From: Acidobacteriota bacterium
GTDB lineage: Bacteria > Acidobacteriota > Blastocatellia > RBC074
Assembly: GCA_016196035.1 (NCBI GenBank)
Contig: JACPYM010000125.1
Span: forward strand, 1-64,000
DNA: 64,000 nucleotides
Direction of reading: 5' to 3'
Both the position numbers and the translations under genes were made by a program. Below are positions 9,901 through 16,749 of the stretch, one piece after another. The notes below the pieces were generated by a model, which saw only the letters and a program-made list of their open reading frames with translations, ran no database searches and was not told where the DNA came from. Every line of letters begins with the position of its first letter. Within the stretch, counting starts at the first letter, position 1.

Positions 9901-10433
9901 TTGTTGGCATCGCCGGGGCTGCCCGTCGAAACGCGCACACCCGGTTCGAGCGCGGCCAGTTGCAAAAAGTTGCGTCCATTCAACGGCAGGCCGTCCACTT
10001 TCTGGCGCGAGATGACGCCGTCAATCTTGAAGTCGGTAGGATTGACGACGGCGGTCGAATCGCCGGAGATCACCACGGTTTCGGATTGCTGCCCGACTTC
10101 CAGATTGATTTCTGTGGTGGAGGTCACGCCGACCTGAATCGTGATGCTGGACACGGCGGTCTTAAAACCCTTGGCCGTGACTTTGACCTCGTATTCGCCG
10201 GGCAACAGGCTGCTAATCAAAAAGGCGCCGTCGTTTTTGGTGGTGAATTGGCGCGCTTCACCCGCGGCTTTGCTTTTGACCTCGACCAGGGCGCCGGGAA
10301 TGATGGCCTTTGACGGATCAACGACATTGCCCCGCAACGAACCCGTCGGCACTTGGGCGTTGACCGGAGTGAAAATGGCCAGGGTGAGAAACAACAGCGA
10401 GAATTTCAACCTTGAACTGGCGGGATATTTCAT
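6999..10433 (-). CDS. Oar-like TonB-dependent outer-membrane receptor
   Basis: This is a 1144-residue outer-membrane protein. A signal peptide (LLFLTLAIFTPVNAQ) leads into a carboxypeptidase-regulatory-like domain (about 25-110: [32 protein letters not shown]). A plug domain follows with the typical LPLNGRNFLQLAALEPGV motif, then a very long beta-barrel that ends in a hydrophobic/aromatic strand finishing in Phe (GGRLKF). This architecture is the Oar/acidobacterial TonB-dependent receptor family, thought to import bulky substrates or act in adhesion; the substrate is unknown. The start at 10433 was chosen from the signal peptide and an AAGGAG 8 nt upstream; a longer frame reaches 10661. It is one of two such receptors in the window. 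Confidence 0.93.
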   Translation of the reverse strand: MKYPASSRLKFSLLFLTLAIFTPVNAQVPTGSLRGNVVDPSKAIIPGALVEVKSKAAGEARQFTTKNDGAFLISSLLPGEYEVKVTAKGFKTAVSSITIQVGVTSTTEINLEVGQQSETVVISGDSTAVVNPTDFKIDGVISRQKVDGLPLNGRNFLQLAALEPGVRVSTGSPGDANNLFNVSIGGGNSDLTRLTVDGGNIVDPVTGGAAQNFSVDTVQEFQISSFNFDLATGVTSVGAVNIVSRTGSNEYHGTGFGFYRDNHMSAYPTLNRVANNPDPFFRRLQAGFTLGGPIIKDKLVWFTNLERLNQTTAYSTIHTGAPVFQQFDTVSSSPYKGWLYNLRFDYTLNSKHTFFLRYSSDNNRVFAPVTNNVLPSDWRANKNDVYQGQAGWTASWRPNLVNQLSFNYQYIGNKSLIPSTADCPGCIGLGGAQVRVNGSSFVMGNSTDAPQNRALFRYETTDNLTWTKGRHIVQTGLNWEKAYGTGGWSFVDPAIVVTHDPRTVKDINDAIDALAGGLGLPANDPIGQQLRGIFGPVAPSLKLPLPAAFTTPGARITANDILGLPVAFIVRGLGDGSQPPPFNSSFARHTQRWRFYGQDTWNIGKGLTLKYGLSYVYENKLWNHDLKKSSLFANTGLYGTTDPNARDKNNFAPSVGFAYNVKNDNKTVVRGGFSMAYDTSLYVNRLTERAILGPLGNGRVILPGDFFQNTISFPQLPAQVAGALPVVSQALLAVANTPGLPADQRAQLLLIGGAVVPNLGVINPATGARLSAATLQVLPTKLTTAQALQLVAQQGALIQNQFNQLAQAGVIGADFFKTVSQTSVLIDPNIKIPYSTTASIGLQRQLPWNMAVNADFVWRRYLHTFFQRDRALWNRAPAAGGPIVRPCATAAEATNPTVRCLNGPFEVLEGSGRDDYKALLVKLEKRFAQRAQFTASYAYSRLRSFNYTRDIASPFAFPGYAGSDRPHALTFSGLWDIAWGFKAGLIVTYESGAPLSASIPGSNNSDLNGDGSNNDYLPGTGFNTLNRDINADQLRQLVAQYNQSVAGKAAPRGGQFPAITLPSNFDLGDSFQSHDLRLSKEINIVKERLKLELIGEVFNLFNLSNKLGYSGSLDTGFGQPTSKANPILGIGGPRIFQIGGRLKF

Positions 10434-11317
10434 GTGGATGCTCCTTGATTGGAAAGTGCGCGTTGTAAGACCGGTGCTGCCTAGCGGGGGGCCAACCGAA
10501 CCCTCGACTGGGCTTTCGTTAATCCTGCAACGATTGAGCGGCGTGGCGTATCTTGCCCGGCTAGCCAGGATTACAACCGTAGGGTATCGGTTTGATGACT
10601 TCGTTGTGCTTGATCGGGAAAGACGGTCAAAGGCTTGCTCATTCGCATAACCTGCCAGCAAGCTTGTCGTATCATTCGCGCCGCCAAGCGTCTGATTTAC
10701 GCTTTAGAGCCAGCGCATTATAACCAAAACCCCAAGGCTGACAACTCGCCCTGGCCAGGCGGTTTTGGGGTGTCCGTCAAAGCTTTGCGCCGAGGGAACC
10801 CGATGCTTCGGCGTGCGTGGCGCAACCCGCCGAGGTTGCGCCGTGTCGCAGTTACGGCCAGGGCTTCACTTGCAACAGCGCGCAACCCCGGCGGGTTGCG
10901 CTACGTATGCGCCAATCACCGGTCTCGCTGGAAACATCCCGACGCAAAGCTGTGACGGGCATCCGCGTTTTTGTGCGGGCTTGCCAGCCATCTGTCAATC
11001 AGTCTACATTGACGCTGACAGTTGCCCTTGAAATCAGATATTCAAATCGCGCCAGCGCACCGCTATGTCAGCGCACTGCTATGAATGATTGAGTCAAAGA
11101 CTCGCAACAACAAACAGGCCCTGCGGAGCGCGCAAAACTTTGGCAAATTACACCGGTCTTTTTTGAATTTTGTGCTCACGCGCTATGCTCCTTACCTTTT
11201 TGGCGTAGTGAAGCTCACGGTACAAACGTTAAGGTGTTTGCCGCCGCTTTCTGTTCAGCGAGAAGTTTGCGCGTTTGTCCCTACAGCAGGCTTCCCCCTG
11301 AGAATTTCGCAAACCGC
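10434..11317. other. 884-bp divergent intergenic region
   Basis: This region lies between the minus-strand receptor and the plus-strand histidine kinase. It contains the family C nested palindrome (10772-10960). A possible promoter for the kinase lies at 11163-11189 (TTGAAT, 15-nt spacer, TATGCT), which is suboptimal. A frame in phase with the kinase reaches back to 11234 without a Shine-Dalgarno. No other gene is supported. Confidence 0.5.
10772..10960. repeat. Nested palindromic repeat, family C copy 1
   Basis: Outer inverted arms (10772-10790, 10941-10960; shared GTCAAAGCTTTGCG-like core) enclose an inner palindrome (10815-10841 with 10880-10910, core GCGCAACCCGCC). The central asymmetric stretch (TACGGCC-GGGCTTCACTTGC) is conserved, in the same orientation, with the copy at 59286-59469. 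Arms inside arms plus a shared interior mark it as a dispersed element about 190 bp long rather than a terminator. Confidence 0.85.
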
Positions 11318-13189
11318 ATGAGTTGGGATCCAAGTGTTCGCACCAGGCATTTCACCGTGATGACCGCGCTCTTGTTAGTGGCAGTGGCGGCTTGGCTGTG
11401 CTTTAACCTGACGCGCTTGCTCAACGCGCAACTCGTCACCCGGCACCGCGCCATCGAAACGCTGGCCGATCAGGTCACGCTGATTGCCCAGCAGGCCATC
11501 TTGAGCCGTCCGCAGGAAACGCCCCAGGCCGCCGTCGGCCAGGATCGGGCGCTGATTGCGCTGGTCAAAGCCAGTATCGGTGAACGCAAGGATTTCGCCT
11601 ATTGCGCCATCATTGCCGAAGACGGCACGATCATCGCCGAAGCCGATCCGTTCGATTTGCGCCGCCAGACCGACCGGCTCTATCCCTTTGAAGCCTTTGA
11701 AGCCGCGCGCTGGCTCAAGCAATTGGCGGTGGTGTTGCGCCGCAGCGATATTTTTGAGTTGAACCTGCCGATCAGCCTGAGCAACAAACCCTTCGTCAAC
11801 ATTCTGGTCGGCGTGCCTGCCGCTGGGCTGCGCCAGGAATTGATCCCTTCGCTCAAACTGGGACTGGTTTTGTCACTGATTATCTTGGGCGGCGGGATGT
11901 TGTTTGCGGCCCTGCTGTCTGGTTACGTGTTGCGTCCCTTGCGCGAGATTGTGGCCAGCATCGAGAACCTGGAAGAGGAAAGTCTCTCACACGCCGCGCT
12001 GGCCGTCAGTGCCAATCCGGCAACCAGCGGCGAATTGCCCACTGCACCCGTCAACCCGCCGCACGACATGCAAAACATCGCGCAACGTTTGCGCGAACTG
12101 GGCCGCCGCTTCGCCGGCAGCCGCAACGAAATCGAAACCATCCGTGACCAATTGCAACAGGTCGTCGGCAATCTGACCGAACGTGTCTTGCTGCTCGACC
12201 GCGAACAGCGCGTCATCCTGGCCAGCCCCGAAGCCGAAAAGCTGCTCGGCAACGGCAACTTCACCTTGCGCGGTAAACGGCTGCCCGATGCACTCACACG
12301 CACGCATCCGCTTTCGATCATCACCGAACGCGCCTTCAGCGGACGCCAATCGTTGCAAGAGATGGCGACGATTGCCGCGAATGGGGCGGGGCATCCGCAA
12401 ACGATTCTGGCCTCGCTACAACTCTTTCAGGATCGCGGCCAACCGGCGGGCGCGCTGCTGACCTTGCGGGATTTCGAGACGATTCAACGGCTCGAAACGC
12501 AACTTGATTTCGCCAGCAAGGTCGCCGCGCTCAACCGCATCACCGCCGGGGTCGCGCACGAAGTCAAAAATCCGCTGCACTCGATGGTGATTCATCTCGA
12601 ACTGCTGTCGGCGAAACTAGACGCGGGCCTTGATCCCAAACAGCACCTCGACATCCTGACTTCCGAAGTCAACCGCCTGAAGCGCGTCGTGCAAACCTTC
12701 CTCGATTTCACGCGCCCGGTCGAAGTGAAACTCAAAGACATGGACGCCAATACCCTGGTGCGCGAAGTCATCCTGCTAGCCGCCGATGCGCGTGAACAGG
12801 GCGTCAACTTGGTCGAGCAATACGGCAAAAGCCCGCTCACGATTAAAGCCGATTCCGATTTGCTCAAACAATCGCTGCTCAACATCATCGTCAACGGCTG
12901 CCAAGCCATGTCCGAAAAAGGCGATGGCGGCAAACTGACCATCGAAACGGGCCGCCTTCACGAAGACGAGCAGGAGATGGTTTTCATCTCGATCCGCGAC
13001 ACCGGGCCGGGCATCCCTGAGCAGGTGCGCGAAAAGATTTTCAACCTCTATTTCACCACCAAACCCCAAGGCAGCGGCATCGGCCTCGCGCAGGCCTTCC
13101 GCGCCGTGCAATTGCACAACGGTAAGATTCAACTCGACACCGAACTGGGCAAGGGCACGTGCTTTCGGATTCTGCTGCCCAAAGCATAG
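11318..13189 (+). CDS. NtrB-like membrane sensor histidine kinase (orphan)
   Basis: This is a 623-residue two-transmembrane sensor kinase. TM1 lies at about 14-32 and TM2 at about 181-205, with an extracytoplasmic sensor between them. A HAMP-like linker (GYVLRPLREIVASIENLEEE) and a PAS-like region (VLLLDREQRVILASPEAEKLLG) follow. The HisKA box is GVAHEVKNPLHSM with His414, and the ATPase domain has an N box (LLNIIVNGCQAM), G1 (DTGPGIPEQ) and a late GSGIGLAQAF motif. The HEVKNP dimerisation box and trailing G boxes fit the NtrB/AtoS branch that pairs with sigma-54 NtrC regulators. No response regulator is adjacent; the orphan NtrC at 39044-40414 is the only candidate in the window. The start 11318 (MSWDPS) is preferred over 11234 because TM1 follows it at a normal distance. 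Neither start has a good Shine-Dalgarno. Confidence 0.92.
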   Translation: MSWDPSVRTRHFTVMTALLLVAVAAWLCFNLTRLLNAQLVTRHRAIETLADQVTLIAQQAILSRPQETPQAAVGQDRALIALVKASIGERKDFAYCAIIAEDGTIIAEADPFDLRRQTDRLYPFEAFEAARWLKQLAVVLRRSDIFELNLPISLSNKPFVNILVGVPAAGLRQELIPSLKLGLVLSLIILGGGMLFAALLSGYVLRPLREIVASIENLEEESLSHAALAVSANPATSGELPTAPVNPPHDMQNIAQRLRELGRRFAGSRNEIETIRDQLQQVVGNLTERVLLLDREQRVILASPEAEKLLGNGNFTLRGKRLPDALTRTHPLSIITERAFSGRQSLQEMATIAANGAGHPQTILASLQLFQDRGQPAGALLTLRDFETIQRLETQLDFASKVAALNRITAGVAHEVKNPLHSMVIHLELLSAKLDAGLDPKQHLDILTSEVNRLKRVVQTFLDFTRPVEVKLKDMDANTLVREVILLAADAREQGVNLVEQYGKSPLTIKADSDLLKQSLLNIIVNGCQAMSEKGDGGKLTIETGRLHEDEQEMVFISIRDTGPGIPEQVREKIFNLYFTTKPQGSGIGLAQAFRAVQLHNGKIQLDTELGKGTCFRILLPKA

Positions 13190-13290
13190 TAGTCAGTGGT
13201 CAGTGGCCAGTGGTTAGTGGCTAGCGATCAACCAGCCACTGACTACCGACTACTGACCACTGACCACTGACCACTGACTACTGACTATTG
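13190..13290. repeat. Short-unit 'CAGTGG' direct and inverted repeat (element I)
   Basis: Repeated units of AGTCAGTGGTCAGTGG type on the left are mirrored by ACCACTGACCACTGAC units on the right, forming a low-complexity hairpin. It begins directly at the histidine-kinase stop codon (TAG at 13187-13189, which itself fits the repeat phase) and ends 12 nt before the MaoC start. Units are 7-10 bases and abut, so this is not a CRISPR array. Confidence 0.8.
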
Positions 13291-13302
13291 ACTACTTTCA
13301 AC

Positions 13303-13740
13303 ATGGACAAAACCTTCGACGACTACCAACTGGATGAAATCCTGCTCACCCGCACGCGCACGATCACCGAAGCCGACATCGTGAACTTTGCCGGCCTGTC
13401 GGGCGATTTCCACGAACTGCACATGAGCGAGGAATACGCCAAGCGCGGCCCCTTCGGCAGGCGCATCGCTCACGGCGCGCTCGTGTTCAGCATTTCAACG
13501 GGGCTGATGATTCAGATGGGCGCGAGCGAGCACATCATCGCGTTTTACGGCCTGGACAAACTGCGCTTCGTCAAACCGGTCTTCATCGGCGATACCCTCC
13601 GCGTCAAAAAACGCGTGCTCGAACTTGCGGCCAAAGACGACCAGCGCGGCGTGGTCGCGTTTGAGACGACTGTGCTGAACCAGCATGACGAGCCAGTGAT
13701 TGTTTATATTGATCGGGTGTTGGTGAAACGGCGCGGTTGA
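13303..13740 (+). CDS. MaoC-like (R)-hydratase/dehydratase
   Basis: This 145-residue single hot-dog domain protein starts MDKTFDDYQLDE. It shows the MaoC pattern: 'TRTITEADIVNFAGLSGDFHELH' (hydratase-like Asp with nearby His) and 'GRRIAHGALVFSISTGL', followed by a beta-rich second half (FIGDTLRVKKRV). Family members hydrate enoyl-CoA thioesters or bind acyl groups. A position just before an acyl-CoA carboxylase subunit suggests short- or branched-chain acyl-CoA metabolism. The start ATG at 13303 has no clear Shine-Dalgarno; a TTG at 13288 inside the upstream repeat is a less likely alternative. Confidence 0.88.
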   Translation: MDKTFDDYQLDEILLTRTRTITEADIVNFAGLSGDFHELHMSEEYAKRGPFGRRIAHGALVFSISTGLMIQMGASEHIIAFYGLDKLRFVKPVFIGDTLRVKKRVLELAAKDDQRGVVAFETTVLNQHDEPVIVYIDRVLVKRRG

Positions 13741-13789
13741 AGCAAGGGTGTTTGACTTCTTTACCATTGCTCGCCAAGCTAGCGCCGCT

Positions 13790-15412
13790 ATGAAACGAAC
13801 CCCGATTGAACCACCGCCCTCGCACCTGAAAAACCTGGTGCAGTCGTGGCGCACCCTGACCGAACAGCTTCAGCAAGGCGGCGGCCCGGACAAAATCCAA
13901 AAACAACATCAGCAGGGCAAACTCACCGCGCGCGAACGCATCGCCGCGCTGTTCGATGCTAATACACGCTTTCAAGAGATCGGCTTGCTCATCGCCTACG
14001 ATCAATATGAAGGGCAGGCCCCGGCGGCGGGCGTGGTGACGGGTGTTGGCATGGTCGCGGGCAGGGAAGCCGTGATTGTGGCGAACGACGCCACCGTCAA
14101 GGCGGGCGCGTGGTGGCCCGAAACGATCAAGAAGATTTTGCGCGCGCAGGAAATCGCCATGCGTTGCCGCGTGCCGATCGTTTATCTGGTGGATTCGGCG
14201 GGCGTGAATCTGCCGTATCAGGACGGCGTCTTTCCCGGCCAATACGGCGCGGCGCGGATTTTTTATTACAACTCGATCATGCGGCGGTACCTGAAGGTGC
14301 CGCAGATCGCTGCCGTGATGGGGCAGTGCGTGGCGGGTGGCGCATATCTGCCTGCGCTCTCCGACGTGATCTTGATGGTCGAAGGCACTTCGTTTATGGG
14401 TTTGGGCGGGCCGAATTTGGTCAAGGGCGCGACGGGCCAAAAGGTGGACAGCGAGACGCTGGGTGGCGCGCGTATGCACAACGCCGTGTCGGGAGTGGCG
14501 CATTACCGGTCAAAGAATGACGAAGAGTGTTTGCAACAGATTCGCAAGCTGATCGCTGAACTGCCTGCCAAAGCGGCTACGCGTGTGAACATTGCCGAAG
14601 CGCAAGACGCGGCCAGAAACGCCGATGCGCTTTACGACTTGCTGCCCGCCGATCATCGCGCGCCTTATGATGCGCGGGCCGTGCTGGATTGCATTCTGGA
14701 TGCGGACAGCTTTGACGAATTCCAGGCTGACTTTGCCAAAGAGATGATCACCGGCCACGCGCGCCTGGGCGGCATCAGCGTCGGCGTGATCGCCAACAGT
14801 CGCGGCCTGATTTCCAATGGCCCCGGCAAGCCGCCCAAATTCGGCGGCATCATTTATACCGAGAGCGCCGAGAAAACGGCCTACTTCATCGAAACCTGCA
14901 ACCGGCACGGCACGCCGCTGCTGTTCATTCAGGACGTCTCCGGCTTTATGGTCGGCGTCGAGGCTGAAAGCTCCGGCATCATTCGCGCCGGCGCGCGTTT
15001 TGTCGAAGCGATGGCGACCGCGACCGTGCCGAAGATCGTCCTGACGCTCAATCACGCGAGTGGCGCGGGCTATTACGCGATGGCGGGGCAAGGCTTTGAT
15101 CCCGATTTTATTTTCACGCTGCCGACCGGGCGCATGGCCGTGATGGAAGGCGAATCGGCGGTGATGGCGCTCTTTGCCGCGCAGTTGGATAAGCTCAAGG
15201 CCACAGGCAAAGAGCCGGACGACAAGTTGCGCGCGGAGATGGCGCGCGTGCGGGCCGATTACGAACGGCAGCTCGATGCCAAATATGCGGCGGCGCGTGG
15301 CTTTGTGGATGCGGTACTCGCGCCGGAAGAAATTCGCCCCGCGCTGGAATTGGCCTTGCGCACGGCGCTCAACAATCCGGGCGCGCATCTGGGAGCGTTT
15401 GTGCTAGAGTGA
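13790..15412 (+). CDS. Acyl-CoA carboxylase, carboxyltransferase (beta) subunit
   Basis: This encodes about 540 residues of the biotin-dependent carboxyltransferase superfamily, with N- and C-terminal crotonase-like lobes. Visible landmarks are KLTARERIAALFD, the oxyanion-hole region GQCVAGGAYLPALSD, FMGLGGPNLV, and in the C lobe DVSGFMVGVEAE, NHASGAGYYAMAG and GRMAVMEGESAV. The overall pattern is closest to methylcrotonyl-CoA/geranyl-CoA carboxylase beta chains, though propionyl-CoA carboxylase cannot be excluded. The reaction transfers CO2 from carboxybiotin to an acyl-CoA. The biotin carboxylase/BCCP partner is not nearby. The start is ambiguous: ATG at 13790 or GTG at 13748; neither has a clean Shine-Dalgarno. 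It follows the MaoC gene by 49 bases. Confidence 0.92.
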   Translation: MKRTPIEPPPSHLKNLVQSWRTLTEQLQQGGGPDKIQKQHQQGKLTARERIAALFDANTRFQEIGLLIAYDQYEGQAPAAGVVTGVGMVAGREAVIVANDATVKAGAWWPETIKKILRAQEIAMRCRVPIVYLVDSAGVNLPYQDGVFPGQYGAARIFYYNSIMRRYLKVPQIAAVMGQCVAGGAYLPALSDVILMVEGTSFMGLGGPNLVKGATGQKVDSETLGGARMHNAVSGVAHYRSKNDEECLQQIRKLIAELPAKAATRVNIAEAQDAARNADALYDLLPADHRAPYDARAVLDCILDADSFDEFQADFAKEMITGHARLGGISVGVIANSRGLISNGPGKPPKFGGIIYTESAEKTAYFIETCNRHGTPLLFIQDVSGFMVGVEAESSGIIRAGARFVEAMATATVPKIVLTLNHASGAGYYAMAGQGFDPDFIFTLPTGRMAVMEGESAVMALFAAQLDKLKATGKEPDDKLRAEMARVRADYERQLDAKYAAARGFVDAVLAPEEIRPALELALRTALNNPGAHLGAFVLE

Positions 15413-15424
15413 ATCACGTTTTTA

Positions 15425-15616
15425 GCCGCAGATTTTCGCAGTTCGACGAGATGTATTTAAGAATGAAACCCCGCAGAAACGAAGCACACGCAACAGGCCG
15501 TTGCTGCTCTGAGGTCTCTTCCAAACTTCTTCGTGTCCTTCGTTTCTTCGGGGTGAAAGAGTCATCGCCTTTCAATGACTGACTTTGATCCGCGTCCATC
15601 TGCGAAAATCTGCGGC
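15425..15616. repeat. Nested double palindrome (element F)
   Basis: Outer arms GCCGCAGATTTTCGCAG (15425-15441) and its complement (15600-15616) are perfect. An inner imperfect hairpin pairs 15469-15490 (ACCCCGCAGAAACGAAG type) with about 15531-15553, with two mismatches. It begins 12 nt after the carboxylase stop codon and ends just before the SixA ribosome-binding site. Two unrelated stems nested in each other suggest one repeat inserted into another. Confidence 0.85.
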
Positions 15617-15642
15617 CAAGATTCTTGCTGGAGGGGAAACAG

Positions 15643-16173
15643 TTGATCGAAATTTATGTGATGCGCCACGGCATTGCCGCCGATCTGGGCGAAGGCGGTG
15701 TGCTCAAAGATGCCGACCGACCGTTGACGCTGGAAGGGCGCGCCAAACTCAAACAAGCCGCGTTGGGCCTGTGCGAACTGGGGCCGAAATTCAATCTGAT
15801 TTTCACCAGTCCACTATTGCGCGCACGCCAGACCGCCGAAGTCGTCGCCGAGGTTTTAGAACTGCAACACAAAGTCAAAACCCTGGAATCGCTCGCGCCG
15901 GGCCGCCAGTTCGCCCAGGGCGAAGGCGGGCACGCCGAAATCTTCCTCGAACTGGGCGCGTACCAATTCGACCGCGCCTTGCTGGTCGGCCACATGCCCG
16001 ACTTGTCCGAACTGACATCGTACCTGCTGACGGGCAATCGCAATCTGAATGTCGAATACAAAAAAGGCGCGCTCTGTTGCGTCGAAGTGTCCAGCCTGCC
16101 GCCGCGCGGGCCGGGGCTGTTGCGTTGGATGCTGACGCCCAAACAAATGCGCCTGATGAACAAGGGGAAATAG
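15643..16173 (+). CDS. sixA: SixA-type phosphohistidine phosphatase
   Basis: This is a 176-residue histidine phosphatase. The catalytic RHG motif is at the N-terminus (IYVMRHGIAAD). 'FTSPLLRARQTAEVVAEVL' supplies the second Arg, and 'LLVGHMPDLSEL' the C-terminal catalytic His. Short single-domain members like this are the SixA family, which dephosphorylates His-phosphoproteins (phosphotransferase or HPt domains). A TTG start at 15643 is chosen because GGAGGGG lies about 8 nt upstream; a TTG at 15625 would be upstream of that site. The stop lies 6 bases before ppa, so the two are likely co-transcribed. Confidence 0.88.
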   Translation: MIEIYVMRHGIAADLGEGGVLKDADRPLTLEGRAKLKQAALGLCELGPKFNLIFTSPLLRARQTAEVVAEVLELQHKVKTLESLAPGRQFAQGEGGHAEIFLELGAYQFDRALLVGHMPDLSELTSYLLTGNRNLNVEYKKGALCCVEVSSLPPRGPGLLRWMLTPKQMRLMNKGK

Positions 16174-16179
16174 AACACC

Positions 16180-16719
16180 ATGAATCCCTGGCATGAAGTC
16201 GAACTCGGTGAGCAGGCCCCCGAAATTTTCAACGCGGTCATCGAAATTCCCATTGGCTCCAACGTCAAATACGAACTCGATAAAAAGACCGGCCTCTTGC
16301 GCGTAGATCGCATTCTCTTCAGCTCGGTGCATTACCCGGCCAATTACGGCTTCCTGCCGCGCACCTATTGCGACGACAACGACCCGCTGGACGTGCTCGT
16401 CTTGGGCCAGGTCGAAGTCGTCCCGCGTTGCATCATGCGCGCCAAAGCCATCGGCGTGATGCAGATGATTGATCAGAACGAAGAGGACGACAAAATCATC
16501 GCCGTCCACGCCGACGACCCCGAATACCGCGATTACAAAGACATCTCGGAACTGCCCGAATACAAGCTGAAATCGGTGCGGCGGTTTTTTGAGGATTACA
16601 AGGCGCTCGAAAACAAGCAGGTCAAGGTGGAGCGGTTTATGGGGCGCTTCGATGCGCTCAATATCATCGAGCGGAGCATGAAGCTGTACGAAGATATGAA
16701 GCCGCAACTCATCAAATAA
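16180..16719 (+). CDS. ppa: Inorganic pyrophosphatase (family I)
   Basis: This 179-residue soluble protein is the normal size for prokaryotic family I enzymes, which hydrolyse pyrophosphate to drive biosynthesis. It shows '[18 protein letters not shown]', '[24 protein letters not shown]' with the Asp-rich metal cluster (DDNDPLDVL), '[14 protein letters not shown]' and '[12 protein letters not shown]'. All expected acidic and basic active-site positions are present. It lies 6 bases after sixA and is convergent with the minus-strand gene ending at 16750. Confidence 0.97.
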   Translation: MNPWHEVELGEQAPEIFNAVIEIPIGSNVKYELDKKTGLLRVDRILFSSVHYPANYGFLPRTYCDDNDPLDVLVLGQVEVVPRCIMRAKAIGVMQMIDQNEEDDKIIAVHADDPEYRDYKDISELPEYKLKSVRRFFEDYKALENKQVKVERFMGRFDALNIIERSMKLYEDMKPQLIK

Positions 16720-16749
16720 CGCTTTGCTTCACCAGCTTGCCGCCCGGCC

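Noticed and set aside
6954-10313. A very long plus-strand open frame (1119 codons) opposite the first Oar-like receptor
   Set aside because: It is the antisense shadow of a clear TonB-dependent receptor; its product is Arg/Val/Ala-rich without domain motifs. GC-rich codon use opens the complementary frame.
12776-13132. Minus-strand frames inside the histidine-kinase gene
   Set aside because: They are shadows of the HisKA/ATPase region.
13190-13290. CAGTGG-type repeats as a mini-CRISPR
   Set aside because: Units are short, abutting and mirrored; there are no unique spacers and no cas genes.
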